From assembly GCA_951394405.1 (NCBI GenBank), contig OX596339.1, positions 2,294,001 through 2,358,000 of the forward strand: 64,000 nucleotides of DNA, in the 5' to 3' direction. The notes beneath the pieces were generated by a model, which saw nothing but the letters and a program-made list of their open reading frames with translations, was not told the DNA's origin and searched no databases. Made by a program: the position numbers and the translations under genes. Positions 42,038 to 53,497 of the stretch are shown here, one piece after another (within the stretch, counting starts at the first letter, position 1; each line of letters begins with the position of its first letter). This DNA comes from Coprinellus micaceus. Taxonomy: Eukaryota; Basidiomycota; Agaricomycetes; Agaricales; Psathyrellaceae.

Positions 42038-44094
42038 ATGTCGCTGAGGAAGTTCTTTGGCAATCTACGCCGCACGAAGAGCAATGGCGAGAAGCGTTCA
42101 GGTCGAGCACGAAGCCAAAGCTCTCCTGGGTTAACACCAGGATCTCCAACATTCTTTCCGAACGCCAACGGATTTCACATCGGCAGTTTCCAGTATTATG
42201 AGAACGGTGGAGGGGGTCGAGAAGGTACGCCTTCATTCGTTGTTCCTTTAAATTTTACAGGAGGATCGACGATTCGATAGGTTGGGAAACGCTCCTGAAG
42301 CATGTGGCGCCCAATGCCCTTTACGACTCCAAATCGCGCTTTGACTCTCCCAAATGCGACGAGGACACCCGACAAGGGGTCAACCAAGAGATTATGCAGT
42401 GGATTCAGGGTCCTAGATCTCCTACCAGGATTCTTTGCTTGACAGGTGCAGCCGGTGCAGGGAAGTCTGCCATCCAGCAAACCATTGCGGAACGGTGTGC
42501 TGAACTGAGCATCCTGGCCGCCTCGTTCTTCTTCTCCGCACCGGACACCACAAGGAACGGGATTGAACCTGTGGTGGCCACTATCGCATATCAGCTTGCC
42601 CTTGTCTCGCCTCTTTTGAAAGGGCTGATATGTGCAGCTGTGGAACGAGATCCTATGATTTTCGAGAGGGCACTTCAAACCCAGGTCGACACCCTTATTA
42701 CTGGCCCAGTGGGCCAGATCCAAGGTATTCTAGATGCCGGAGAGGATCTCCCATACGTCATCCTGCTTGATGGGCTGGACGAGTGTAGGGACGAGCAGGG
42801 TCAGGCTGAACTTCTCCTGGCTATGCACCATTGCATTCTTTCCTCTACCCTCCCTGTCCATTTCAAGATTTTTATCGCCAGCCGACCGGAGCACGTCATC
42901 TTTACCGCCCTCAAGCCAACGGGTCTCCTCCATGGCCAGGCTTATCATATTCAACTCAACCAGGCATATGATGCCGACTCCGACATCCAACGTTACCTTT
43001 GGCGCAGGTTTCGAACTATCGCTAGCCAGACGTCCGATCCGCGAGCCAAGGAGATTGGGTGGCCTGGGGAGAAGATTGTCAGCATCCTGGTGGTGAACGC
43101 GTCGGGCCAGTTTATATACGCGGCAACGACCATCAAGTATATTTCCGAGCGCAGGTCCTCACCCGTGGATCGGCTGCATGCAGTGATATCGTGGACCCCA
43201 GGAACGAGCATCCCCAGCAGGCCTTTCGCAGCGCTTGACACGCTATACCACAACATCCTCTCCAAGGCCCGAGACAATTACCTGGCTCTGGGAGGGAACG
43301 AGGGTGGAAATATCGTCACCATCCTTAGAGCATACGACACGATACCCGATTACTCTTACGGCATGTCGACGTGGGCGTGGAGATGCGTGTTTCTCAACCT
43401 TACCCACGGGAAGCTTGAGGCATTAGTGTCAGACCTACGGTCGTTGGTAGACGTACAGAAGATCGGAAATCCTGGCAATGAATGCGACCTAGAGGAGCGA
43501 CTTCATCTTCACCACAAGTCATTCTTCGACTTCCTGGAAGATCCCGGCCGTGCGGGGGACCTGTACATTCCGGAATGCGAAGTTGTGGCAGTGGTCCTAT
43601 CGCTATGCTTCTCGCATCTTACAGATGCCTTTTTGTCGAGTGCGTACTCCTCCCATTAATATCAATTTCTGGTGCACTACCCTAACCTCCCATCCTCCAG
43701 GCAAACGGGAGAAAGATATGTCAAGATTTTCCAGCGCCGGGGACTGCTTTCGCGAGCTAACCAACATGTTGCATAGCGCCCTGCTATTTGGAGTCCCCCT
43801 CATTCAGAGTGACCAACGATCGGCTGGAGATATCGAGCCTGCGATTCGCCGCTTCACCAAGCTCGGAATGTGGGAGAGGATCAAGGAATGGGATATCCTC
43901 GGTAAGGAAATGCTTCGCAATGACATATCACTGGTAGAGGTATGTTTGCTATTTAGTATTGAGTTTACGTGGCTAGTCAACTAACAATTCTCGGCCAGTC
44001 TCTCCTTCGCACACTGGGCGCCCATGATCTGGCGAGGGAAGTTGCAGCAGAGACGAGGCCGTGGTTCACCAATTTGACGGTGTCGAAGACATAA
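42038..44094 (+). CDS. NACHT-domain NTPase (fungal NLR-type)
   Basis: Four exons with closed phases: 42038-42192, 42261-43639, 43701-43939, 43999-44094; 622 aa. A short basic N-terminus (MSLRKFFGNLRRTKSNGEKR) precedes the conserved block GWETLLKHVAPNALYDS and CDEDTR. Walker A is GAAGAGKS (about residues 114-121), Walker B is VILLDGLDEC, and a sensor-like KIFIASRPEH follows. The C-terminal half is helical, with HHKSFFDFLEDPGR typical of Agaricomycete NACHT proteins. There are no WD40, ankyrin or TPR repeats in this protein. Related NLRs in fungi act in non-self recognition and cell death; a role here is inferred only. It is flanked by two WD40-family loci. Confidence 0.88.
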
Positions 44095-44312
44095 ACTGTA
44101 CCACTTCTAATCAAAAGAGCATTTTGTGTCCTCTGGAGTAGATTGCACTGGAGTGAACGCTTCAAACTGAAGGTCCTTTAGCGAATACCCAACCCCTAAC
44201 TTTGACGATCCCGCTAATTAGCTTACGTATTTTGTGCCAAATCGTGTTTTGCCACGGCTTTGCCAGTTCTGCCATGTTCTGCCCCACATAGAATTCGGAA
44301 TTCCCGGGTCGA
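44095..44312. other. Intergenic, with a run of restriction-site-like words
   Basis: No gene. The stretch GAATTCGGAATTCCCGGG followed by TCGACCC at 44291-44315 looks like a cloning polylinker by chance or by contamination; no vector backbone is seen. Confidence 0.4.
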
Positions 44313-44318
44313 CCCGTG

Positions 44319-45841
44319 TACGGTGTACCATAGTGGCATGGTCCAATTTCGATTTTTGATTTTTGATCTAGCCGTGCGGGAACGGATTTCGGCCGCGTGC
44401 CCGGTGCCGGGGGTAGGGTGCCCGACCTGTATCCCCTCCTCCCCTTCATTTGTGTGAGTATATGAGGTGGCTCGAGAGTTAAATAGAGTCTCCCAAGGGC
44501 CAGGAATCGATATAAACACGATTCCCAAAAATCCGAGATTTTCGGAGTGTCACTCATCCCCTGCCCTCGGTGAGGCTCTGGTCGAGCGCACGCACAGATA
44601 CCATTGAGATACTGGTTCCATTAGCCCCTCAATAAAATCCCATTTACTGTGGGCATTGTTGTATAAGCTTGTGAGCCCTCGGTGGCCTACCCAATAGGTT
44701 GGGAAGTTCTCTGGTAGGCTGCAGCAGGTGCTCACTGCAACTTGAAGTGCCGACACACGAAAGCGAGATCCTGAGGGAGTGAGAGGGGTGTGTGTTCACA
44801 CAAAAAGCAACATAGGCATACATTGCTGTCCAGTGTGGTGGCCTTTATTCAAAAAAACCAGTTGTGTGCTCAAATGGACATACGCCGGAAACCCATCACG
44901 GAGCTGAAGGCGACGAGCGCTTCGCCGTCCGATTACTGTGCGCGAAAGTAATTTGAAACCTACTTCCGATCCCAAAAAATCACCTACCAGGATGAAAGGC
45001 CATCCGTAGGAAATATGCCTCTGGATGACCGCCCCAATTGGGCCTAAAATTGGTTCTTGGAGTCTGCTGTTTCGATACCGGGAACGCTCTAGAGTAGCCG
45101 CGCGGAGGCTCGCCCAAATCTAATGTACAGTCCAGAAAAGGGTGAGTGATTCTAAAAAGAATTAGACATGGTAATGTTGGTGATCTTGCGCTGCCTTCCC
45201 TCTGCAGCGTGCTTGACCCTTCGCAAATATGAACCTGGTGCCTATTAAATGGAGCACTTCACTTCAACTCGAATGGACGGTTTTCATTCCTCCCCAACAC
45301 CCCAACAATAGTGTGCTGCCATAATAGGGAATTATTCTACGCATTCCTCAAGGGTCCAGCCTCTTCTCCTCTCTGAGTAGAAAATGTCATGATACGCCTC
45401 GACGCTTGCCCGACGCAGAACCACCTGTGACCTCGGTAACAAATTACGATGCTGTCCGGTGACCTGGGCCATAGCATTTCTATCTAATTAAACTGGTATC
45501 AATTACCCTCACACTAGGACTTAAATTCATAGCATCAGTATGCCTTTACCTCTCGAAGTTCCCCCCCACAATTTCGCAATGAACAGTTCAGAGCCGCGGT
45601 CACCTGGTGGCATTCCGAAAATCTCGGATTTTTGGGAATCGTGCTTATATCGATTCCTGGCCCTTGGGAGACTCTATTTAACTCTCGAGCCACCTCATAT
45701 ACTCACACAAATGAAGGGGAGGAGGGGATACAGGTCGGGCACCCTACCCCCGGCACCGGGCACGCGGCCGAAATCCGTTCCCGCACGGCTAGATCAAAAA
45801 TCAAAAATCGAAATTGGACCATGCCACTATGGTACACCGTA
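44319..45841. mobile_element. Long-inverted-repeat (foldback) element, 1.5 kb
   Basis: About 230 bp at 44319-44548 recur inverted and practically unchanged at 45611-45841; the ends start TACGGTGTACCATAGTGG. Direct repeats CCCGTG flank it (44313-44318 and 45842-45847). A TA duplication within the ends is the alternative reading. The interior of about 1.06 kb has no transposase. It inserted about 55 bp upstream of the ATG of the intact WD40-family gene. Confidence 0.85.
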
Positions 45842-45896
45842 CCCGTGTCCAGGTTCCCCTCTCCCATCAACCCCCACTTCCCCTCCACACTCAGCG

Positions 45897-48055
45897 ATGA
45901 GCAGGAGCCATCTCCACGAGATCGCACAACTCAAGATTCAACTCTCGGAGTTCTCTGATGACTATCGCGAGAATGAAGACGACGAAGACCGCCAGGAGGA
46001 ATTCAAGGCCACGCTCCTTGAACTCATGCGGAGTGTCGTCGGCGTTGTTGACGACTCCCAGAGAGAGAAGGCAGAGAATATGGGAAGCATTTTGGAGCAG
46101 GCGGAGTCGCTGCTCAACGACGCGACCACACTTGCTTATGAGGGAGCCGAGGATGGAGGGGACCTATTTGCGTCATTGGATTCATTCGCTGATACCAGCG
46201 AATATCCGAAGATCGAACGCCCTCGAGAGGGCGAAGGTGTCTTCCGTGAGTAGATAACTCTGTCCCTGCAGCTAATGGGCGTTGCTTATCATCGCCCTAT
46301 AATCTAGCCCACAGGATAGTTAAAGTTGGCCTACAGCTCATGAAGATGATGGGAGGTGAGCCTTATAGATTCCCGCTCTTATCCCAATCTCGTGGTAACT
46401 GACCGATATTGTCATCAGCATTCGGTGGTTCTACGAATCGGCCTTTACCAAGACCCCCAACACCATGGAAGAATGTCGTCCGGCTTCACCCACTTTCAAC
46501 CAGATGTGCTCGCTTTTCGAACACCGTTCCTGAGTCTGCCCCGTCCGGAGATAAACATCTAGCTCTCTCTGTTTTCCAGGCCCGAGCTGAGGTGTCTATT
46601 GGGGAGATTGAACAGCCTACCTCCATCTTTGCGTCGCCGAGTGGCAAATGCTTCATTGCGCCTGCGCAAGCTGGCTGGAAGGGGCGGTCGCCTTATCTTT
46701 ACACATTCTACTCTGAAGACCAACCTACCGACTACCTGGAAGGCAAGGGCAGGCTCCTTAGTTTTGCCGATCTTGTCTCCCACGGGGCGGTCGACGACGA
46801 GAGCGGTCTACTTTTCGCGGGGGACTCGACGCGCATCAAGTCGTATTCGTGGTGGGATTCTGAGAAAAACGCGGCAGCTCTGAAATCGGTCCCCACCCAC
46901 ACCCTCAACTCGAAGGGCTTCGGGAATGCAATAGGTATACTCCCCAATGGGAGAGTTGCCAGGGCCGGAGACGGGAAGATCGGTATCTGGAATCTCAACG
47001 AACTTCCAATCCACCAAACAACGGAAGGCCTCATAGGCGGGAACATCGCCGAGAATGACGAAGACCTAGACACATGGAGGGACGACCCTGAAAGTATAGA
47101 ACGCTCTTCCGGTTCCTTACCCCACGCTACTGTCACACTTGGGGGCTCGCCTTTCAATGTATCCCTCTGGGAAAACCACCCGAGTGCACATGGCACCATA
47201 CTCGCCGCGAGTGATTCCGAGGAGAACGATCAGTACTATTGTCGAGCACTAGACCTCGAGAACGACGGGAAGTGCACTGCCAGGTTCCTTGGGAATGGCG
47301 GTACCATCAACCAGCTCTCGACAAGCAAAGGCGACCCTAACCTTTTTGTCACCGCTGCTGACGACGCCCTCGCCCGTTTGTACGACGTCCGACAACCACT
47401 CCCTGTGTTAACCATTCAAACCGGTGCCGTGTCCCAAAACTGCACTTCAGCCGTCGTCTGCCATCCTGATGGTATCCCCTGTATGTCTACATCATCCAGG
47501 CAAACCTCGGCCTGCAGTGATGGCTCACCAACCAAACAGATATATTTGCCAGCGAAGAGGAAGACGAGGCGATCACATTATGGGACGTCCGCGCCCGAGC
47601 TGCCGTGTATGACCTCGCTACGGGCAACAATCGTGTCACCCAAGGAGGCATGTTCTGGAATGACACCCGCAACGAACTCTATGCCGCAACATACTGCAAT
47701 TTCGTCGACCGCAATGGGCATCACTTTGGTTATGAGCCCGCCCAGATTCCAATCGACCGAGACGATGTGGACAGTGACGGAGATAGTAGCATGGGCGACG
47801 GTGAAGACGAGGAGGAGGAGGAGTACCAGGATACCGAACAATGTTGGCCAAAGAATGCGTTCCACAACGAGACATATTTCGGCGTCACATTCGATTCTGG
47901 ATGCCACAGGATATGTGAGAAAATTTCTTGCACAATCGGATGGACGCCTATTGACAGTACTCTTAGATCGGTATGCATTTAAGTCTGAGCCTAACCCGGA
48001 GATTGTACCTCCTGACGGAGGTGCCACGATTGGCGGGAGGAACAACTTCTGGTAG
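45897..48055 (+). CDS. WD40-family protein, copy 3 (intact)
   Basis: Five exons with closed phases: 45897-46245, 46308-46355, 46419-47480, 47540-47914, 47958-48055; 643 aa. Residues 1-116 are acidic and helical (LHEIAQLKIQLSEF, AENMGSILEQAESLLND), probably a coiled coil. A 16-residue exon (VKVGLQLMKMMG) links to the WD40-like region from about residue 150. Repeat ends are visible at KIGIWNLNELP, ALARLYDVRQPL and AITLWDVRAR. An acidic loop (DGEDEEEEEYQ) precedes CHRI and a conserved tail DRYAFKSEPNPEI. It is the only member here complete from start to stop. The frame is open upstream through the foldback element to an ATG at 45540, allowing a 119-residue extension. Function unknown. Confidence 0.85.
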
Positions 48056-48504
48056 CGAGGCAATTTCATGTCCTGTGTATGGCCATTTGATTCTTAGGTA
48101 TTTATTTGAACTTAGCATCATACCTTGCTTGATTTTACGCTCTCAAGAACCTCCAAGAGCTAAAGGTAAAGCCTCATTCGCTTGGCGCTTTTAGTGGGCG
48201 CCTATTTCTCAAGTGGATTTTGATCCGCGCTTTGACGGATCACAGTGGCCTGAAAGCAAGATCTGGGCCAATTATTCTGAATCAGAACAGAATCTCGCCT
48301 CGAAGACTGTCTGTCTTTATTGCCCGGGATCGAGCGATGTTTCAGGTACAATGAATCCCGTGAATGACGTCAGAGCCCCAAGCCCCAGCAAAAAGCAGCT
48401 AGTGTGGAGCATATGCCCAAGAAAAACTCGTCAACAGTAAGCTTAAATACGTCCACAAGTCTCCCTGCCCCTCCCCACAGCTTACCTAGCTCAGTAGGGC
48501 TACC
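48056..48504. other. Intergenic, nothing recognised
   Basis: A 75-codon ORF at 48213-48440 resembles nothing known to me. The region contains the promoter of the next gene. Confidence 0.4.
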
Positions 48505-48976
48505 ATGGTTCTCCAAAGCGGGCTGTATACGATCACGACCAAGGCGAAGGGCCAACCTATCGGCAACACACGCTCCATTGGACCGTCGGAGAGGAAGAAC
48601 GCCCTTTCGTTGACGCAGGGGACTGAAGCAAGAGTATGCCCCCCCGATTTGGCATCCATTGAAACTCTAACGAATACTTTCTCAAACGCAGTGGCAAATC
48701 ACCAAAGAACACGACGATAGTTACACGATGAGGCTTCAAAACAACGACACGGCAGCGGTCAACGTTGATAGCCAGGTGTTCCTAGAGTATCCTGCGAGGC
48801 ACTCGAATACCTGGAAGATAGAGCCCCAATTTCATCAAGGAGAGAATACGCATATGTACGTTGCCAATTTCCCGATCTCCAGTACCCTCTGCCGTAATGA
48901 CGATGTTGAATCAGCATTCTCACTGCCGATGGAAGTCAGGACGGTTGGGCGGCCTCCGACGACTCTCGTGTTCTGA
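48505..48976 (+). CDS. Small beta-trefoil-like protein, possible I66 protease inhibitor
   Basis: Two exons, 48505-48633 and 48692-48976, in phase; 137 aa. The layout MVLQSGLYTITTKAKGQPIG, then TQGTEARWQITKEHDDSY, a repeat-like SNTWKIEP and a PPTTLVF end recalls the mycocypin/cospin-type (MEROPS I66) serine protease inhibitors of Agaricomycetes, small cytosolic beta-trefoil proteins. There is no signal peptide. The match is from overall pattern, not from a diagnostic motif. The last 40 residues are less typical, and a 3' intron has not been excluded. Confidence 0.5.
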
Positions 48977-49368
48977 TCAAGCCTCTCATTATGGGGCCTA
49001 GTATCCCTCCCTTCTTTCCTCCAAACGAGCTCTTTGTGATTACCCCAGTTTGAAAGGAGAAGCCAACGACGTGGAAATAACGTGCATACCAAGTTCTTTG
49101 CCGCATTGCCGATGTATGTATCTGTATCACTATTAGCCTGTACTATCAGAATTCCAGTTCGCCTTCTCCGTGTACATGATATAGTATGCATCAGGCCTTC
49201 TCATGCAAGGGTAGAGGGTCAAAGGGGCCTCTTCTGTTCATTGGGTCTAGGGTGAGCGGGGACTAAATATAGCTTTCGCATGGGTGGCTCGCACCTGTAG
49301 CAAAAATGGGAGTGCGTTGAACCCCAATTCTTCCCTTCTCCACAAGGCCTTCCCCAACCTGCTCAAGA
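48977..49368. other. Intergenic, nothing recognised
   Basis: No conserved ORF. It contains the promoter of the methyltransferase gene. Confidence 0.4.
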
Positions 49369-50458
49369 ATGCCTAGCTCTATCTTCGCAGACCCTAGCAC
49401 GAAACCAGCGCTTGATGAAAGTCTCTACCCCCTGGGGAGGGAGAGGACTTCGTTGAAGGTGTTCCAGCAGCTGACAGGGATCGAGGACGAAGGGGAGCTT
49501 AAACAACACATCTTGCGGGTCCAGAAGAAAGCGTACATCGTCTACGGCTATCCTTGCATTCGTGCCTTTTCTTTCGTGAGGTATATCGTACTATCGAAGG
49601 CCAGAATTGCACCTAAACAATACGGCCAGACCCAAGGTTCTGCGAATTCCAGCGTACCAAGAAGCACTGGGTATTCTGAAGAAGGACAAGGATGCCATAT
49701 TTTTGGATATGGGATGCTGCTGTGAGTTTACGCGCCGGTCGTCCAATGATCTTGCCGTTCCTGACACTGTCAGTTGGAACCGACGCCCACAAAGCCGCTT
49801 TCGATGGATGGCCCGCTCAGAACATCATTGCCTCCGACTTGCACAAAGGTACGCTGGAACCGACGCCCTTTGGCATAGCGCTAGCTGATCTGTAACCCAA
49901 GGGTTTTGGGAATGCGGCCACGAACTGTTCAACACCACTCCCGAGACGTTTCCGGCTGCCTTTGCCGGAGGCGATATCTTCGACCCTCAGCTTATTAAAC
50001 CCCACGAACCTATCTCCTCCAGCACTGAAGTAGACGATGCCTCTCGCCCGTCGGACCTCCGCTCCTTGACCTCACTCACCCCTCTCCAAGGACACATCTC
50101 CGCCATCCACGCCTCGTCTTTCTTCCACCTATTTTCCGAAGAGAAGCAACTCGAAGCAGCCCGCCAACTAGCGTCTCTTCTGTCTCCAGAACCGGGCTCC
50201 ATCATCTTCGGCTCCCACATGGGTGAAAGGATAAAAGGGCCACAGCACGTACCCGAAGAGGTGAAGGGCGTCCGAGAACCAATGTTTTGTCACTCGCCGG
50301 AAACGTGGAAACGAGAAGTGTGGGATGGACCAGTGTTCGAGAAGGGGACGGTGGAGACCAAGGCGGAGTTGCGGGAGATAGAGATGCCCAGCCTATATCC
50401 TGGGGGCCCCGAGGTGTGGAAGTCGTACCTCCTGTTGTGGTCGGTCATTCGATTGTAA
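49369..50458 (+). CDS. SAM-dependent methyltransferase
   Basis: Exons 49369-49580, 49630-49721, 49774-49848, 49902-50458; 311 aa, phases closed. Motif I is FLDMGCCFGTDAHKA, where the glycine-rich SAM loop is modified to DMGCCFG. The acidic residue after strand 2 is in NIIASDLHKGFWECG. The post-core segment contains IHASSFFHLFSEEKQLEAA and PGSIIFGSHMGE. This belongs to the class I methyltransferases common in fungal secondary-metabolism clusters (LaeA/AusD-like group), but no synthase lies nearby and the substrate is unknown. Confidence 0.82.
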
Positions 50459-50511
50459 GGGAGTGAGAAACAAGAATAGTCTGTCATCAGTCTAAATATC
50501 TGAATATACCT

Positions 50512-52692
50512 CTACCGTTTCTTCCCCTTCACGCCCTTCACGCCCTTCTTACCGCCTCCACCGCCCTCTGGTACGGCCTGGGCATGCCCTTCATCCCTGA
50601 CATGGTTAAACAGTTTACTCTTGCTCGTAAAGCTTTCCTGGCAAACATTACAGCGGAACTGGGACGAACTCAGCTTTCACGGAGTTGGTACGGAACCTGG
50701 GACACTCACCGATTCGGTTGCGCCAGATTTGGCCTTCTCCTTCTCTTTTTCTTTCCGCTTCGCCTTCTTTGAGGTGCTCACAGGCTCAACCGGCACGACC
50801 TCCCCTGCTTCCTCTCGCCCAGGGGCGCCTCCCCACTCTTTCGGAGGAGCAGAAGGTGTAGGAGTGCTCACACCGGAAGGCACCTGTGACTGGCCTTGAG
50901 ACTGCAACTCACTGAAATCCGCAAGCTTGGACTTCCGCTGAGCCTTCCGCTGGGTCTTGCTCATCGGCATACCGTCGTCCTCGTCATCAAAATCAGGTTG
51001 TGGTGGTACAGGTCGAGGCTTCGCTTCCTTGACTTTGGGCCTTGATGCCGAGGCCGCATTGTCATTGACGGGGGTTTGGGGTATAGGTGTGGAGGCTTTG
51101 GACGGCTTTGAAGAGGAGTTTGTGGATCGCTGGGCCTTGAGGTATTCCTGGAGAGCTTTCTGGTGCTTCTTGTTACGCTCGTGGCTTTCCCAAGCACCCC
51201 TGGTCTTGAAGGACTTTTGGCAGGCGGCACAGTCCCAGCTGTCCCGCTCCGCCTCTACTTCCTCCCCTTCTGAAGCATCCCCCTCTGGTACATCGTTCTT
51301 TCCACCCGGCTCAGCTACCGCGTCTACCTCGGCCTCTGCATCCACATATTCTTCGTCGTCATCCTCTTCCGATAGCGGCGATTCTTCCTCGCTCCCTTCA
51401 CCCTCTTCCTCCTCCTGCAACTCCAACACCTCATCATCCATCTCCATCTCCCTCCTGAGTTGTTCGATCGCCTTGAGATGCTTCTTACTCCTCTCATGGC
51501 TATCCCATGCTGCCTCACTCCTAAAACTCTTCCCGCACGCGACGCACTCCCACTCTTCTTCGTTGTCGTTCTCGGCAACGCCCCACTCAAGATCAGCGTG
51601 TCCGTGGGCCGTGGGGTCGGGCTTCTGCCAGTCTTGTTCGACGAACTCAGCAGGGGTTGTGGTAGACGGTCCAGGTCCAGGATTGGAAGCGATCTTGGAT
51701 TTGGCGATTTCGTCCAGTTCGCGCTGATACTTCTGGAAACGGGGATCGCGCCTGCGGACGAACTTAGCAAGCGAGCGGACGGTGTCGTTGTACTCCCGCC
51801 GCGCATCGTCTCTCGACTTCTTGTTCTCTTTTTCCATCGCCCTCCGTACCCTGCGATCGGGCGCGTCTGCCAACCGCCACGTTTCCTCCCAGGTGAACTC
51901 TTTCTCTGTCGCAAAGTTCGTCCACACGGAGTAGAACTCCCGCGCAGCGCCGTCTGCGTCGATACGCTTCTTCATCTCGGTGGTGAAAGGCCAGGTCGAG
52001 TAGCCGAAGGAGGGGTACTCGACGGTGGGATCGAGGAGGTGCTCTTCGGATGCGAGCCGGTCGAAGAGGTTGCGGTAGATCGTGAAGAAGCTCTGCGCGG
52101 ATGAGTATTTGAATTTTAGATATAGAAGCCGCTCACGTTTGTATCGTCGCCGTAGCCCTTGAATATTGAGATATCAAAGAAGCGCGCGAGATGCCTTGTC
52201 GTGAGGCCACGGTCGCGCGTCCGGGGGGGCGGCTTGCCCGTCCGGATGTCCTCGAACACTGCATCCCCGTCGGCTTCAGGAACCAGAGAGGTTTTGTGAG
52301 AATCGTACCACGCGCGTTCCTGATACTGCTTTGAGCTCTCGTTCGTGAGATGTGGAGAAGTTATATTACTTGTTCATCGCTCAGGACCTGGACGATGATC
52401 AGCGAAGATAGGACGATGGAGGACTGTAGACGCACCTCGTAGGCCTGCTGGAGCGTTGCGAACTTTTGAGTGGCCTCCTCCTGGTTCTCGTGGTTCTTGT
52501 CGGGGTGGTGCTTGAGCGCTAGGCGTCGGAACGATTTCTGTTCATTCTCAACAACTGCATCCCCAATCGCGAGCGCTTACTCACCTTGATCTCTTCTGCT
52601 GTCGCATCCTCTGCAACCTCCAGGATTTTGTAGTAGTCTACGATAGCCTCTGCATCTCCTCCGCCTCTCGCCGTGGATTCTCCAGCACCCAT
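50512..52692 (-). CDS. JJJ1: JJJ1/DNAJC21-type J-protein, ribosome biogenesis
   Basis: Six exons with closed phases: 52692-52585, 52537-52436, 52387-52370 (18 nt), 52319-52137, 52092-50710, 50658-50512; 646 aa. J domain at about residues 18-85 with the HPD motif (HHPDKN). A conserved [15 protein letters not shown] stretch follows. Two C2H2 fingers of the U1-like type lie at about 320 and 423 ([16 protein letters not shown]), and a third at the C-terminus ([14 protein letters not shown]). The basic end is [13 protein letters not shown]. Jjj1 works with Rei1 and Hsp70 (Ssa) to release Arx1 from late 60S particles in the cytoplasm; most orthologues show two fingers, so the third is worth noting. 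Long acidic linkers are normal. Confidence 0.93.
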
Positions 52693-52904
52693 GGCGAATC
52701 TCGAGTCAGAAATGGAGATGGGAGGGGGAGAAAGAGAAATATCGGCGCAAGCAATCAGGAACTTCCCATCAAAGACGAGGGGTTAGGGTTACCAATGCTA
52801 AACCCTAACCAGAACAGCTCCTGGCGTTGAGTCGGAAGGCAGCTCCGACAACTCTTCCTGAACCTCAATAGTCTATTTCTCATTTTCCATTCCTCGAAGT
52901 CAAT
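52693..52904. promoter_or_regulatory. Divergent promoter JJJ1 / TIM13 with paired telobox motifs
   Basis: 212 bp between ATGs. Two opposed telomere-repeat-like boxes, GGTTAGGGTT (52781-52790) and AAACCCTAACC (52800-52810), form an inverted repeat with a 9-base loop. Such boxes bind Myb/Tbf1-like factors at promoters of ribosome-related genes in several eukaryotes; here this is inference. Confidence 0.55.
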
Positions 52905-53497
52905 ATGTTCGGCTTTGGTTCAAGCTCTTCTTCGTCTTCGTCTTCTTCTTCTTCGTCGCCGTCGTCACCCGCGGCTGGTATGTAAACCGTCTCATTCGTT
53001 CGCCACCTAAATGTTAACTGTCCGTATTCTGTAGACTCTATGGAAGGAAGGAAGCAGGCTGTCATTCAGGCTATTCAGAATGAGACTGCTCTGTCTAACG
53101 TTCAAGAGCTTATGAACGTACGTTGGGCGCTAATTCGAATGAAATAAGTGCGGGATTGACCCATTTGCAGTCCTCGACCGAGCGTTGCTATAAGGCTTGC
53201 GTTACGAACCCGGGCGCTTCGTTGACTGGAAACGAACAGGTATGAACACTCTATATATCTATATGCTGTAGTACAGGTGACAGTACTAAATCCATATCAC
53301 CCCGTCCAGAAATGCTTGTCGAGTTGTTTCGACAAATACCTCGAGGCTTGTGCGTCACTTCTGCTCTCCAGGCAGTTCTTCTTCGCACTGACGCTTGTAT
53401 CGTGTTTAAAACAGTCACCATTGTCAGCAAGGCCTACGGCACGCGCCTTCGCTCGGAACTTGGGCAAAATGGCGAGAGCACCCCTTCCGTGTTCTAA
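52905..53497 (+). CDS. TIM13: Mitochondrial small Tim chaperone, Tim13
   Basis: Exons 52905-52977, 53035-53117, 53171-53239, 53310-53349, 53415-53497; 115 aa, phases closed. A poly-Ser N-terminus (12 Ser) precedes QNETALSNVQELMNS and the twin CX3C motifs CYKAC and CLSSC, followed by FDKYLEAFTIVSKAY. The twin CX3C pattern is diagnostic for small Tims. The sequence around it (RCYKACVTNPGASL; KCLSSCFDKYLEA) matches Tim13, which with Tim8 escorts hydrophobic precursors across the intermembrane space. The poly-Ser tract comes from a TCT/TCG microsatellite and may vary. Confidence 0.92.

Noticed and set aside
42193..42260. A 36-nt intron starting at GTACGC in the NACHT gene
   Set aside because: It breaks the phase and leads to a stop; donor GTATTATG at 42193 gives a 68-nt intron and a continuous frame.
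44291..44317. Polylinker-like run (EcoRI, EcoRI, SmaI, SalI words) suggesting vector contamination
   Set aside because: It is only about 25 bases long, no vector backbone adjoins it, and part of it (CGGGTCGACCCG) is a simple palindrome; chance is adequate.
44319..45841. Foldback element as a mariner with only a TA target duplication
   Set aside because: The ends are TA-flanked, but the perfect flanking CCCGTG pair would then be coincidental; a 6-bp duplication is preferred, without full certainty.
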